A DNA stretch of 64,000 nucleotides from Croceibacterium salegens (lineage in GTDB: Bacteria; Pseudomonadota; Alphaproteobacteria; Sphingomonadales; Sphingomonadaceae): contig NZ_WTYM01000030.1 in assembly GCF_009827435.1 (NCBI RefSeq), positions 1-64,000 on the forward strand. Reading direction: 5' to 3'. A program made the position numbers and the translations under genes. Every line of letters starts with the position of its first letter. The first letter of the stretch is position 1. Shown piece after piece: positions 18,916 through 28,284 of the stretch. The notes under the pieces were generated by a model that was not told the DNA's origin, did no database searches, and saw nothing but the letters and a program-made list of their open reading frames with translations.

Positions 18916-19799
18916 AGGATCGACCAGTCGCCGTTCACCAGACGCGCGACGAGCGAGAACCCGGCGCGGCGATAGGCGGCGCGGAGCTTCGGCTCCTGCT
19001 TCTCGAGCAGTCCGGCGAGCAGCAGGTTGCCGCGCGGAGGTACCGCGTCGGCGAAGTCGCCCGCCAGCTCGATCAGCGGCCCGGCGAGGATATTGGCGAT
19101 GAGCAGGTCGTAGGGCCCGCAGGCCCTGAGGTCGGGGTCGTCCATCCCGGCAGCAATCGCCACCGCGAGCTGGCCCGGCCTTGCACCGATTGTAAAGCCG
19201 TTAGCCGTCGCATTCTCCGCCACGACGGGCCCGCAAACCGGGTCGATGTCGGTGGCAATCGCATGGGCTCGCGGCCACAGTTCGAGCGCGGCGAAGGCGA
19301 GCAGTCCGGTGCCGGTCCCGATGTCCGCGATCCGCCGTGCAATCACGCCGCGCCGCTTCATCTCGCTCAGCATGACGAGGCAGCCTTCGGTTGTCTTGTG
19401 CTGCCCGGTCCCGAAAGCCTGGCTGGCGGGGATGACGAAGGAGCGGACCCCCAGTTCGCCGCTCGGGTGGTGGTCCGGCGTGTGGACGTAGAAACGGCCG
19501 GCCTGGATCGGTTCGATACCTTGCTGGCTTTCAGTCACCCAGTCGCTGTTCGGAAGACGTTCCGCCGTCAAATCGAGAGCTTCATTGACAAACAATCGCG
19601 CGACCGACTTGCGGTCCGCCGCCGTGGGCTTGCGCGGCAGGTAGGCATCGAGTCGCCAGTCGTCGGGCCGGTCGTCCGCCAGTTCGAATCCGGTAAGCAC
19701 GATTTCCGGGTCCCAGTCCGCCACGTCCTCCTGCGCCAGCAGCGCCGCCTGGATCGTCGCCTTGTCGCCGAACGCAGTGAGCTTCCAGCTGTCAGCCAC
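18888..19799 (-). CDS. prmA: ribosomal protein L11 methyltransferase PrmA
   Basis: The product has 303 residues. PrmA trimethylates lysines and the N-terminus of ribosomal protein L11 using S-adenosylmethionine. The conserved AFGTGQHKTTEGCL motif (about 129) and SAM-binding DIGTGTGLLAFAA (159-171) are present, as is LLIANILAGPL, the NILA signature of the family. The GTG at 19799 overlaps the beta-lactamase stop by 8 bases. It is the third gene of a tightly overlapped series SDR, MBL, prmA, DUF2459. Confidence 0.94.
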   Translation of the reverse strand: MADSWKLTAFGDKATIQAALLAQEDVADWDPEIVLTGFELADDRPDDWRLDAYLPRKPTAADRKSVARLFVNEALDLTAERLPNSDWVTESQQGIEPIQAGRFYVHTPDHHPSGELGVRSFVIPASQAFGTGQHKTTEGCLVMLSEMKRRGVIARRIADIGTGTGLLAFAALELWPRAHAIATDIDPVCGPVVAENATANGFTIGARPGQLAVAIAAGMDDPDLRACGPYDLLIANILAGPLIELAGDFADAVPPRGNLLLAGLLEKQEPKLRAAYRRAGFSLVARLVNGDWSILWLRRRFVG

Positions 19800-20685
19800 C
19801 CTTGGCCTCTTCGGCAAGGCGATCATCGAGCCGCACACGCACCGCATCGGCATAGGCCCTGCAGCTGTTCGGATCGCTCAGCGGAGCACGACCCGCAATG
19901 CGCTCAATCATGTTGCTGGCCGAGGGATGCGGAGTCAGCAGGATGTCGCAGTCGAGGTCGGCGATGGTCTCGATGCTCTTGCGGAATGCGGCGAGGTATT
20001 CCGGGTGATCGGAGAACCGATAGTCGTCCGCGCTGACAGGCGTCAGGCTGTCGGCATAGACGATCGACGAGTTGCAGGCATCGGCTTCGCATGTTTGCCA
20101 TTGATAGCTCACTCCGCCGGGAGTGTGACCGGGCGTGGCGATGGGGACCAGCGTCAGCCCGCCGATCTTGAAGCTCTTGGTGCTGTATCGAGGCCGGAAG
20201 ATCGTGCTCTGTACCGAAACTGGTTCGAAATGTTCGTGCAATTCGTATTGTGGGTCGCCGGGCCGTGCAGTTCCGGCTTCGAGTGCAATTGCCGCTTCGG
20301 CGGACGCCCCTACGTCGGCACCGGTCTTCCGCTGCAGTCCTGCCATTCCGCCGACATGATCGTGATGCTCGTGACTGATCAGGTGCAAGGTGACGCGCTT
20401 GAGGTCAAAGCCAAGGCTTTTGATATTCTGCGCTATCAAGTCGCCGGAACCGCGCGGCCCCCCGTCGATGACGATCGAACCTTCAGGCGTGTCGACAACG
20501 ATCACGGAGATGCCGCAGGTGCCCACGTAGTAGGTATCGCCGAAGATCCGAAATGGCGGGGTCGGCTTATCCCACTCGTCCCACTCCTTGCAGTTTGCCA
20601 GGCCATGTTCGGTCGCTGAAGGTTCAGGCGCAGCTGCGGCCAAGAGCGGTACGAGGAGAAAGGCGAGAAGCACCCTAGCGAACAT
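19792..20685 (-). CDS. subclass B3 metallo-beta-lactamase
   Basis: The product has 297 residues with a signal peptide (about 1-19). All B3 zinc ligands are visible: HEHHDH gives His105, His107, Asp109 and His110; His187 is in TPGHTPGG; His253 is in LLTPHPSASN. The cysteine pair typical of B3 enzymes (Cys246 and Cys275) is also present. B3 enzymes hydrolyse penicillins, cephalosporins and carbapenems in the periplasm, and chromosomal B3 enzymes are known from several Erythrobacter species. It is embedded between an SDR gene and prmA with overlaps on both sides, which suggests a stable resident gene rather than a recent import. Confidence 0.9.
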   Translation of the reverse strand: MFARVLLAFLLVPLLAAAAPEPSATEHGLANCKEWDEWDKPTPPFRIFGDTYYVGTCGISVIVVDTPEGSIVIDGGPRGSGDLIAQNIKSLGFDLKRVTLHLISHEHHDHVGGMAGLQRKTGADVGASAEAAIALEAGTARPGDPQYELHEHFEPVSVQSTIFRPRYSTKSFKIGGLTLVPIATPGHTPGGVSYQWQTCEADACNSSIVYADSLTPVSADDYRFSDHPEYLAAFRKSIETIADLDCDILLTPHPSASNMIERIAGRAPLSDPNSCRAYADAVRVRLDDRLAEEAKGG

Positions 20686-21385
20686 AACTTGCCCCGTTGG
20701 CGTCGAGCGTCGCGCCGGTCAGGCTGGGCGGGGCATCGAGCGCGCAGAACACCGCACAGGCGGCGATTTCCTCTGGCGTCGCCACCCGGCCGAGCGGGAT
20801 GTCGGCAAGGAGACCGCTGCCGCCGCGGCTGGCGAGGTAATCGTCGGCCATGGCGGTGGCGGTGAAGCCGGGATTGACCGCGAAGCTGTAGATTCCCTTG
20901 GCCGCGTAGGCGCGGGCAATGGTCTTGTGCAGCGCCAGCATCCCGCCCTTGCTCGCCGCGTAGTGCCAATGATCGGGCGAATCGCCGCGGTGGCCGGCGC
21001 GGCTCGCGATGTGGACGATGCGCCCCCCGCTGCCACTTTCGAGCCAGTTGCGCACCGCGAAACGGCTGAGCTGGGCCGACGCGGTCAGGTTGATCCGCAT
21101 CGTGTCCTCCCACGCATCGAGCCATTCGATGTCCGATGATCCGATCGGATTGGAAGCGAACAGACCGGCATTGTTGATCAGCACATCGATCTGCCCCTCG
21201 CCGCGTTCGAGCGCCTCCTGCCACAACTGCTGCGGAGCGGGCGGGTCGAGGAAATCGGCAGCGATCGTGTCGTCGTCGGTCGCGCGGGTGGCATGGCCGA
21301 TGACGGTGCAGCCGCGTGCGCGCAGCGCCTCGGCAATGGCCTTGCCGATGCCGCGGGAGGAGCCGGTGAGGAGGACGGTGGACAT
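20675..21385 (-). CDS. short-chain dehydrogenase/reductase
   Basis: The product has 236 residues of classical SDR architecture: cofactor motif TGSSRGIG (7-14), NNAG (71-74), catalytic Ser128 in HIASRAG, and Tyr142 with Lys146 in HYAASKGG. The lack of an acidic residue after the glycine motif (HATRAT) would fit NADP preference. The substrate is unknown. It is the first gene of the minus-strand operon and its stop overlaps the beta-lactamase start by 11 bases. Confidence 0.85.
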   Translation of the reverse strand: MSTVLLTGSSRGIGKAIAEALRARGCTVIGHATRATDDDTIAADFLDPPAPQQLWQEALERGEGQIDVLINNAGLFASNPIGSSDIEWLDAWEDTMRINLTASAQLSRFAVRNWLESGSGGRIVHIASRAGHRGDSPDHWHYAASKGGMLALHKTIARAYAAKGIYSFAVNPGFTATAMADDYLASRGGSGLLADIPLGRVATPEEIAACAVFCALDAPPSLTGATLDANGASYVR

Positions 21386-21391
21386 TGCGCG

Positions 21392-21420
21392 GCAATAGAG
21401 GCGCTCCTGCGCGGCGTCAC
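21392..21420 (-). promoter_or_regulatory. candidate promoter of the SDR-MBL-prmA operon
   Basis: On the minus strand GTGACG (21420-21415) and TATTGC (21397-21392) are spaced by 17 bases. The expected start of transcription falls on the SDR ATG (21385), implying a leaderless message. The -10 match is weak. Confidence 0.3.
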
Positions 21421-21531
21421 CCCCGCGCGCGCCGCAACCGATCTTGTAAAAGGTTCAGCCCGACTACCGTTGCAAGGCGGGAACATGGCTCCTAAGAGGC
21501 GCCCATCCTTGCCGAATTTGACGGATTCCCG

Positions 21532-21927
21532 ATGGCCCAACGCCCTCTCTCCCCGCATCTGACGATCTGGAAATGGGGACCGCATATGGCGGTCTCGATC
21601 CTCCACCGCGCCACCGGCGACGGGATGGCGCTGGTCGGCCTGCCGGTTCTGCTGTGGTGGCTTGGAGCGCTGGCGAGCGGCGAGCAGGCCTACGCGACTT
21701 TCGTTGGTCATGCTTCGAGCTGGTACGGGCTGGTCGTTCTCGTTGGCCTGACCTGGGCGTTCTTCAACCACCTCTGCTCGGGCTTGCGGCACTTCGTGCT
21801 CGACATCGGTGCGGGCTACGAACTTTCCTCCAACAAGGCCTGGTCGCTGTTCGTGCCGGTGGCAGGCGTGCTGCTGACCGCCGGGTTCTGGCTGGTCATG
21901 CTGTGGAAGGGGCTGGTCCATGGGTAA
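21532..21927 (+). CDS. sdhC: succinate dehydrogenase cytochrome b subunit SdhC
   Basis: The product has 131 residues with three membrane helices. It begins with the SdhC signature RPLSPHLTIWKW, then SILHRATG (the ubiquinone-site Ser/Arg region), and has the haem-associated NHLCSGLRHFVLDIG motif. SdhC anchors succinate dehydrogenase (complex II) and carries haem b jointly with SdhD. Its end overlaps sdhD by 8 bases. Confidence 0.94.
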   Translation: MAQRPLSPHLTIWKWGPHMAVSILHRATGDGMALVGLPVLLWWLGALASGEQAYATFVGHASSWYGLVVLVGLTWAFFNHLCSGLRHFVLDIGAGYELSSNKAWSLFVPVAGVLLTAGFWLVMLWKGLVHG

Positions 21928-22306
21928 CGGCACCCCGCTTGGCCGGGTTCGCGGCCTCGGTTCGGCCCGCGAGGGCACGCACCACTGGATCGTCCAGCGG
22001 ATCACCGCGATTGGCAACCTGCTCGCCGGCGGCTTCCTCATCGCCAGCCTTCTGCTTCTTCCCGACCTCTCCCACGCGACGCTGCGCGAATGGATCGCCG
22101 GGCCGATGTCGGCAACGGCCATGGCGCTGCTCGTCGTCACCACTTTCTGGCACGCAAAACTGGGACTTCAGGTGCTGATCGAAGATTACGTCCACGCGCC
22201 CGGCAACAAGGTTGCTGTGCTCCTCGCGCTCAACATCGCCGCGGTGGCGGGTATCGCGTTCGGGCTTTTCGCCATCGGCAAGATGGCCCTGGGAGGAGCC
22301 GCCTGA
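21920..22306 (+). CDS. sdhD: succinate dehydrogenase membrane anchor SdhD
   Basis: The product has 128 residues with three predicted helices. It contains [20 protein letters not shown] at the N-terminus and [15 protein letters not shown] in the third helix region, including the haem-ligand type His and the quinone-site DY. It sits between sdhC (8-base overlap) and sdhA (1-base overlap, TGATG), consistent with a translationally coupled complex II operon. Confidence 0.93.
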   Translation: MGNGTPLGRVRGLGSAREGTHHWIVQRITAIGNLLAGGFLIASLLLLPDLSHATLREWIAGPMSATAMALLVVTTFWHAKLGLQVLIEDYVHAPGNKVAVLLALNIAAVAGIAFGLFAIGKMALGGAA

Positions 22307-24117
22307 TGGCCGACACCAGCGCCTACAAGATCATCGATCACACCTACGACACCGTCGTCGTCGGTGCGGGCGGTTCGGGCCTGCGCGCGGTGCAGGGCAG
22401 CGCCGAGGCGGGGCTGCGCACCGCCTGCATCACCAAGGTCTTTCCGACCCGCAGCCACACCGTAGCGGCGCAAGGCGGCATTGCCGCCTCGCTCGGCAAC
22501 AACACGCCCGACCACTGGCAGTGGCACATGTACGATACCGTCAAGGGCTCCGACTGGCTCGGCGACCAGGACGCGATCGAATACATGGTGCGTGAGGCGC
22601 CTGCCGCCGTTTACGAGCTGGAGCACGCCGGCGTGCCGTTCAGCCGCAACGACAACGGCACGATCTACCAGCGCCCGTTCGGCGGCCACATGCAGAACAT
22701 GGGCGAAGGCCCGCCGGTGCAGCGCACCTGCGCCGCCGCCGACCGCACCGGCCACGCGATGCTCCATGCTCTCTACCAGCAAAGCCTGAAGCACGACGCC
22801 GACTTCTTCATCGAATACTTCGCCATCGACCTGATCATGAAGGACGGGGCCTGCGTCGGCGTGATCGCGCTGTGCCTCGACGACGGTTCGATCCACCGCT
22901 TCCGCGCCAAGGCCGTGGTGCTGGCGACCGGCGGTTATGGCCGTACCTACTTCACCTGCACCAGCGCCCACACCTGCACCGGCGACGGTGGCGGCATGGT
23001 CCTGCGCGCGGGGCTGCCGCTGCAGGACATGGAGTTCGTCCAGTTCCACCCGACCGGCATCTACGGCGCCGGCGTTCTCATCACCGAGGGCGCGCGCGGC
23101 GAGGGCGGTTACCTGACCAACTCCGAGGGCGAGCGGTTCATGGAACGCTATGCCCCGAGCGCGAAGGACCTCGCCAGCCGCGACGTCGTCTCGCGCTCGA
23201 TGGCGATGGAAATCCGCGAAGGGCGCGGTGTCGGTCCGCACAAGGACCACATCTACCTGCACCTCGACCACATCGATCCGGCGATCCTCGCCGAGCGGCT
23301 ACCGGGCATTACCGAAAGCGGCAAGATCTTTGCCGGTGTCGACCTGACGCGCCAGCCGCTGCCGGTGGTGCCCACGGTGCACTACAACATGGGCGGCATC
23401 CCGACGAACTATCACGGCGAAGTCGTGACCATTGGTGCCGACGGCGATCCGGAAACCGTGGTGCCGGGCCTGTTCGCTGTGGGCGAAGCGGCCTGCGTCT
23501 CGGTTCATGGCGCGAACCGCCTCGGTTCGAACTCGCTTATCGACCTCGTGGTGTTCGGCCGTGCCACCGCGCACCGCATCGCCGACATCAACAAGCCGGG
23601 TGAGAAGCAGCCGGAACTGGCCAGCGACAGCGCGGACTTCGCGCTGACCCGGCTCGACCACTTCCGCAACGCCAAGGGCTCCAAGCCGACGGCCGAGATC
23701 CGCACCGAGATGCAGCGCGCCATGTCGGCCCACGCCGCGGTGTTCCGTACCGACGAGCTGATGGCCGATGGAAAGGTCAAGCTCGCCGAGATCTACGCCT
23801 CGATGGAGCACATCTCGGTCACCGACCGTTCGCTGATCTGGAACAGCGACCTCGTCGAGACGCTCGAACTCGACAACCTCATCGCCCAGGCGGCGGTGAC
23901 GATGCACTCGGCACACAACCGCAAGGAATCGCGCGGTGCCCACGCCCACGAGGACTTCCCCGAGCGCAACGACGCCGAATGGATGAAGCACACCGCCACC
24001 TGGTTCGAGGGCTGGGGCGGCAAGGGCGGCGCGGTCCGAATCGACTACCGCCCGGTGCACGAATACACCCTGACCGACGATGCCAAGTACATCGAGCCGA
24101 AGAAGCGAGTGTACTAG
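22306..24117 (+). CDS. sdhA: succinate dehydrogenase flavoprotein SdhA
   Basis: The product has 603 residues. The N-terminal FAD motif is [12 protein letters not shown], followed by [10 protein letters not shown] containing the His used for covalent FAD attachment. Catalytic-domain motifs include [24 protein letters not shown] and [11 protein letters not shown]. SdhA oxidises succinate to fumarate and passes electrons to SdhB. No sdhB follows; the next gene encodes an unrelated secreted protease homologue, so the iron-sulfur subunit must be encoded elsewhere. Confidence 0.96.
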   Translation: MADTSAYKIIDHTYDTVVVGAGGSGLRAVQGSAEAGLRTACITKVFPTRSHTVAAQGGIAASLGNNTPDHWQWHMYDTVKGSDWLGDQDAIEYMVREAPAAVYELEHAGVPFSRNDNGTIYQRPFGGHMQNMGEGPPVQRTCAAADRTGHAMLHALYQQSLKHDADFFIEYFAIDLIMKDGACVGVIALCLDDGSIHRFRAKAVVLATGGYGRTYFTCTSAHTCTGDGGGMVLRAGLPLQDMEFVQFHPTGIYGAGVLITEGARGEGGYLTNSEGERFMERYAPSAKDLASRDVVSRSMAMEIREGRGVGPHKDHIYLHLDHIDPAILAERLPGITESGKIFAGVDLTRQPLPVVPTVHYNMGGIPTNYHGEVVTIGADGDPETVVPGLFAVGEAACVSVHGANRLGSNSLIDLVVFGRATAHRIADINKPGEKQPELASDSADFALTRLDHFRNAKGSKPTAEIRTEMQRAMSAHAAVFRTDELMADGKVKLAEIYASMEHISVTDRSLIWNSDLVETLELDNLIAQAAVTMHSAHNRKESRGAHAHEDFPERNDAEWMKHTATWFEGWGGKGGAVRIDYRPVHEYTLTDDAKYIEPKKRVY

Positions 24118-24171
24118 CGCGACTTGACCCGAATCTCCCTGCGCGGCAGCTTGCTGCTGGGGGATATCGGG

Positions 24172-25179
24172 TTGAAGCGCACACTTCTTGCACTCGCCAC
24201 TGCCGCGCTGGCCGCCGCGGCCTATGCGCAATCCGCGCCGGAGCCGGTCCAGCCGCCGCCGCATACTTCGCCCTGGCCGATCCTCGGTACGGGGGCGACG
24301 CAGGGGTTGCAGACCGCCAGCCTTGCACTTGGGCCGTCGCTGGAGCGCGGGCGATTGCCGCAGGAGATGCTGGCGGACAAGCGCAAGCTCGATGCTGCGC
24401 TTGGCGCGCTCAAGCCGCAGCGCAAGGGGACGGTCGACGCCTATGTCGTGGCGATAGCGCTCGACAGCGACCCGGTTTTCGCCCGCGAAGCGCGCGAGGC
24501 GGGGCGAGTGCTGGCGGCGCGATACGATGCGGAAGGGCGGACGGTTACGCTCGCCGGGCCCGATGGGCGAAGTGCGGAACTGGCGCGCGGGTCGATCGAC
24601 AACCTCACACTTACGCTGGCGCGAGTCGCCGAGGTGATGGACCCGGCGGAGGACGTGCTGGTGCTCTACACCACCAGCCACGGTGCGCCTGACGGGCTGG
24701 CCTATCACTACGGCGATACAGGATTCGGGATTCTTTCGCCCTATCGGCTCGGCAGCGTGTTGGCGGAGTTGCGAATGAAGCGTCGCATCGTGCTGCTCAG
24801 CGCCTGTTTTTCGGGTGTGTTCCTGCCATACCTGAGGACTGACGACACCGTGATCGTTACAGCCGCTGCCGCCGACCGTACCTCCTTCGGTTGCCAGGCC
24901 GACAACGACTGGACCTTTTTCGGCGATGCGCTGGTCAACATCGCCATGCGCCAGCCGCAGGGCTTACGCGCGGCGGCGACGCAGGCGCAGGGGATTATCG
25001 CCGAGTGGGAATCGACCTACCGACTCGATCCCTCGCAGCCGCAGGTGTCGATCGGTGATGGCGTGGCCAGCTGGCTTTCCTCGCTCGAGGCTCGGATGCC
25101 GCGGAAGGCAAGCGCGCCGGTGGGCATCCCGTCGATCAACACTGCCATCGTCGCACCGCCCGCACAGAAGAGGCGCTAA
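24172..25179 (+). CDS. secreted C13 (legumain-like) peptidase homologue
   Basis: The product has 335 residues. The TTG at 24172 is preferred because it begins a clean signal peptide (MKRTLLALATAALAAAAYAQ) and a GGGGGAT site lies just upstream. The caspase-like catalytic pair of family C13 is visible: His170 in YTTSHGAPDG and Cys212 in LLSACFSGVF, each after a hydrophobic beta strand. Bacterial C13 homologues are periplasmic and poorly characterised. The gene follows sdhA by 54 bases and could be read through from it, but no functional link to complex II is known. Confidence 0.8.
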   Translation: MKRTLLALATAALAAAAYAQSAPEPVQPPPHTSPWPILGTGATQGLQTASLALGPSLERGRLPQEMLADKRKLDAALGALKPQRKGTVDAYVVAIALDSDPVFAREAREAGRVLAARYDAEGRTVTLAGPDGRSAELARGSIDNLTLTLARVAEVMDPAEDVLVLYTTSHGAPDGLAYHYGDTGFGILSPYRLGSVLAELRMKRRIVLLSACFSGVFLPYLRTDDTVIVTAAAADRTSFGCQADNDWTFFGDALVNIAMRQPQGLRAAATQAQGIIAEWESTYRLDPSQPQVSIGDGVASWLSSLEARMPRKASAPVGIPSINTAIVAPPAQKRR

Positions 25180-25268
25180 CGGCGATTCATCGGGACTTCA
25201 CCCGATTGCCAACACAGCCGCCAGGCACAAGCAATTGCCGTATCCTCACAGGTACGGGAGTTGCTCAA

Positions 25269-25841
25269 ATGGCGAAAGCGGACAACGGCGCATTCATGGC
25301 GGATGCGGGGCTTCCGCACATCAAATGGGGATGGCTCCTGGCCTATGGAATCTTCCTCGTCATCGGCGCGCTCATCGTGATCGCAAATCCCGTCGCCGCC
25401 GGGGGAGCCGTCGGCATCCTGCTCGGGGTCGTGCTGATCTTTTTCGGCGTTGCCGCGGTGATTACCGGCTTCGCGGCGATGCACGGTGTCGGACGATGGG
25501 TGGAAGTTATCCTCGGCGTATTGGCCGTGATCGCCGGCTGGATGGTCATCAAGAACCCATTTTCGGCGGCGGCAACGCTTGTCTGGGCGATCGGCCTCTG
25601 GATCCTCGTCTCGGGTATTTTCGAACTGATCTTTGCCTTCCGCTCGGAACAGGACAAGGGCTGGCGCTTCCTGCTGGCCGCAGTGGACATCGTGCTCGGG
25701 CTTATCCTTGTTTTCGCCGGTCCCGGTGTCGGGCTCGCCTATCTCGGGTTCATGATCGCCTTCCGCTTCCTGTTTCGCGGCACGTTCATGATCACCGCCG
25801 CGCTAGGCCTGCGAAAGGTCGGCAAGGCCCTGCACCGCTAG
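25269..25841 (+). CDS. HdeD-like (DUF308) membrane protein
   Basis: The product has 190 residues with six predicted membrane helices arranged as repeated pairs, the layout of DUF308/HdeD proteins (WLLAYGIFLVIGALIVIANP, VGILLGVVLIFFGVAAVITG, VILGVLAVIAGWMVIKNP). HdeD contributes to acid resistance in enteric bacteria; the role here is unknown. The ATG at 25269 replaces an upstream in-frame start because it gives the usual short N-terminus. It converges with the ToxR-like gene, with a 4-base overlap of the 3' ends. Confidence 0.83.
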   Translation: MAKADNGAFMADAGLPHIKWGWLLAYGIFLVIGALIVIANPVAAGGAVGILLGVVLIFFGVAAVITGFAAMHGVGRWVEVILGVLAVIAGWMVIKNPFSAAATLVWAIGLWILVSGIFELIFAFRSEQDKGWRFLLAAVDIVLGLILVFAGPGVGLAYLGFMIAFRFLFRGTFMITAALGLRKVGKALHR

Positions 25842-26872
25842 CCTTGGCGGTGTAGCCTGCGAACGAGGGCCAACGCACCCGCCACGCTGCCGGCGAACAA
25901 CGCGCCTTCGATGCCGGTCACCAGCACGAGCCCGGTCGGGCCGAAGCCCTGGGCGCCGGGCAGCGGCCCGAGGCCATGCAGCACGAGACGCGAGCCGGGA
26001 AAGCTGGCGGCAAGCGCCGCGAGGCTGCCGGCTAGCAGCCGCCCGCCCGCCAGCGCGATGGCCAGACCGGCAAGGCCGCCCGCGGCAAAGCCGGGCAGGG
26101 TGCAGCGCCAAAGCGGCCGATCATCGGCGCGCCTTGCAAGCCACGCCCCGATGCCGGTCGCTCCGCCTAGCGCGAAGCCCTCCGCCGCGCCGGTCATCGC
26201 CCTGGGCGCGGCGCCGAACAGCAGGTCGAACAAGTCGGTGCCAACCATGTGCGCAACACCGCCGACCAGCAGACCACCGAGCGCACCGCCGGCGATACTC
26301 CACGCGCTGCCCTTGCGTCGGCCAATCGCGATGCCGAGTCCGACTGCTCCGCCCCCAGCAAGACCGAGCAGAAAGGCGAGGCTTGCAAGGACGACCAGCG
26401 TCGAAGCCGTTCCGATGCCGGGCGCGACGAGGCCGGTTGCGCCATAGGCCGTCGCCCCGAACACGCCGGCCGCGGCCCCGCCAAGTGCTGCGGCGAAAGG
26501 TTCGGTCCACGTCGAAGGGGCGGGACGAAGGACAGCGGCTTCGGTCGCAAATCCGGCCTGTTCGACCTCGGCGATGAATCGATATCCGTGGCGGGGCACC
26601 GTCTCGATGAAGCGAGGCGCCGTGGCATCGTCGCCGAGCGCGCGGCGCAGCGTGCGGATGCATTGGGTCAGGGCCTCGTCGGTCACCGGGATGCCGCGCC
26701 AGACTTCGTCGTGGAACCGATCCTTGCTGACCAGCCGCCCCGGCGTCGCCAGCATCAGCAGCAAGGCGTCGAGGTAGCGCGCGTTGATCTCGACCGTCTC
26801 GCCCTCGCGAGTCAACCGCCGGTCGGCGGGGTCGAGCCGAAACTCGGCAAAGGCATAGCCAGGTTCGGACAT
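25838..26872 (-). CDS. ToxR/CadC-type winged-helix regulator with multi-pass membrane domain
   Basis: The product has 344 residues. An OmpR/PhoB-like winged helix occupies about residues 8-105 (FRLDPADRRLTREGE, LLLMLATPGRLVSKDRFHDEVWRG, DEALTQCIRTLRRALGDD, TVPRHGYRF). The rest is a glycine- and alanine-rich membrane domain with about six hydrophobic segments from residue 127 to 340, unlike the single helix of classical ToxR or CadC. It may be a one-component regulator that senses a membrane signal and controls nearby genes. The ATG at 26872 lies 8 bases after the cyclophilin stop codon at 26880. Confidence 0.78.
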   Translation of the reverse strand: MSEPGYAFAEFRLDPADRRLTREGETVEINARYLDALLLMLATPGRLVSKDRFHDEVWRGIPVTDEALTQCIRTLRRALGDDATAPRFIETVPRHGYRFIAEVEQAGFATEAAVLRPAPSTWTEPFAAALGGAAAGVFGATAYGATGLVAPGIGTASTLVVLASLAFLLGLAGGGAVGLGIAIGRRKGSAWSIAGGALGGLLVGGVAHMVGTDLFDLLFGAAPRAMTGAAEGFALGGATGIGAWLARRADDRPLWRCTLPGFAAGGLAGLAIALAGGRLLAGSLAALAASFPGSRLVLHGLGPLPGAQGFGPTGLVLVTGIEGALFAGSVAGALALVRRLHRQG

Positions 26873-26879
26873 GAAGTGT

Positions 26880-27500
26880 TTAGTCGCCTGCGCAGGTCGT
26901 GCAGCGGGCGGAGATGATGACCGGCGGGTCGGCGATCATCTGGCCCTTCATGAAGCCTTCGCCCTTGTTCGGGTCGGTCGGGGCGTCGAAGATCTTTCGC
27001 ACTACGTCCATGCCCGCGGTGACGTGGCCAAAGGCGGCGAAGCCGGCCTTGGCGTCCTCCGTCGTGCCGTTGGGATCGGCATCGAGACTCGGCATCGCCG
27101 ACAGCATGATCGAGAAATCACCGGTTGCGGTCCCCGGCGCATAGCGCGCCATCGAGATTGTGCCGGGGACGTGCTTGATCCCGGTCTGGCTGGTCGGCTC
27201 GTGCGCGACCGGGTCGCGGATGCGGTCGGGGTTCATCTGGGTGCCGCCCTGCACGAGACCGTTTGGCTGCTCGCCGAAATTGAGCTTCATCGAGCGGTAG
27301 AACACCGTACCGTCGAAGCGCTTCTCGGCGACGTAACGCAGGAAGTTGGCCGCGGTGACCGGCGCTCGTTCGCTCTCGATCGCCAACGTGATCTCGCCGA
27401 GCGAGGTTTCAAGTACGACCGTATCGGTCTTGGGCGCATCCTGGGCGGCAAGGGGGGCGGACAGTACCAGCCCGGCAGTAATGGCGAATCGTTTCAGCAT
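26880..27500 (-). CDS. periplasmic cyclophilin-type peptidyl-prolyl isomerase
   Basis: The product has 206 residues with a signal peptide (MLKRFAITAGLVLSAPLAAQ). The cyclophilin domain is recognisable by TVVLETSLGEITLAIESERAP, NFLRYV, FDGTVFYR, GTISMAR and FAAFGHVTAGMDVV. It is somewhat divergent, with an insertion around residues 75-110 (EQPNGLVQGGTQMNPDRI). It catalyses cis-trans isomerisation of prolyl bonds in exported proteins. The C-terminus carries a CTTC pair. It sits upstream of the ToxR-like regulator on the same strand. Confidence 0.88.
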   Translation of the reverse strand: MLKRFAITAGLVLSAPLAAQDAPKTDTVVLETSLGEITLAIESERAPVTAANFLRYVAEKRFDGTVFYRSMKLNFGEQPNGLVQGGTQMNPDRIRDPVAHEPTSQTGIKHVPGTISMARYAPGTATGDFSIMLSAMPSLDADPNGTTEDAKAGFAAFGHVTAGMDVVRKIFDAPTDPNKGEGFMKGQMIADPPVIISARCTTCAGD

Positions 27501-27546
27501 GGCGCCATTGTGCTCCCGAACCTGCCTCGCAGGCCAGCCTCCTGCC

Positions 27547-28212
27547 TCACGTCGCCCCGTAGGCGTTCTTCACCATGTCGCGGAACAGGCGCAACTGCTT
27601 GCCCATCAGTCTCGGATCGTTGAGCGCCTTGGCGAGAATGATCGAACCTTCGACTATCGCCGACAGGCCATCGGCCAGCGCCTCGCGGTCGATCGGGAAG
27701 ACCGGATCGTATTTCTCGTCGATCGCAGTGAGCCATTCGGTGAAGCGCAAGCGCCAGCGCATCACGGCTTCGGAATTGAGCTTTTGCACCTCGCGGTCGA
27801 ACGCGTGGTCCTGATAGACCACCGAGGCCACGAGGCATCCGGGATGCAGTTCCTCCATTTCGTCGACCAGTTCCGCGTAGAGGTTGAGGAACAGCAGGAA
27901 GCGTTGCAGCGGATCGTCGACCAGCTTTCGCGCGCGTTCCGACAGGTCGTCCATCACGGCATCGTCTTCGGCGAGGAAGCGGATGAGCAACTGGCGCGCA
28001 AGGTCGCCCTTGTCCTTGAAGTGGTAGAAGAACCCGCTCTTGGTGATGCCCGCCGCCTCGACAAGTTCGTCGATGGAGGTGCCGGCGAAGCCCTTGTGGA
28101 TGATCGAGTCGTAAGCGATGTCGAGAATGCGTTCGCGCGTGCGCTCGCCCTTCGAAAGGTTGGCGGACTCTACCACCGGTACAGTTTCTGCCGATTGCAG
28201 CTGCTGCGTCAT
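27547..28212 (-). CDS. TetR family transcriptional regulator
   Basis: The product has 221 residues. The N-terminal helix-turn-helix is classic TetR (RERILDIAYDSIIHKGFAGTSIDELVEAAGITKSGFFYHFKDKGDLARQL split across residues 26-75). The ligand domain contains a conserved HPGCLVASVVYQ. It is transcribed divergently from the sterol-desaturase-family gene, and an inverted repeat in the shared 135-base gap is a candidate operator, so autoregulation plus control of the neighbour is likely. Confidence 0.88.
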   Translation of the reverse strand: MTQQLQSAETVPVVESANLSKGERTRERILDIAYDSIIHKGFAGTSIDELVEAAGITKSGFFYHFKDKGDLARQLLIRFLAEDDAVMDDLSERARKLVDDPLQRFLLFLNLYAELVDEMEELHPGCLVASVVYQDHAFDREVQKLNSEAVMRWRLRFTEWLTAIDEKYDPVFPIDREALADGLSAIVEGSIILAKALNDPRLMGKQLRLFRDMVKNAYGAT

Positions 28213-28284
28213 GTCGCGAACTTCCCCGAAAGCCGCGGAAAACCTAGCATAACAGGCCGATTCCGAAAACCGACCGTGTGTCTG

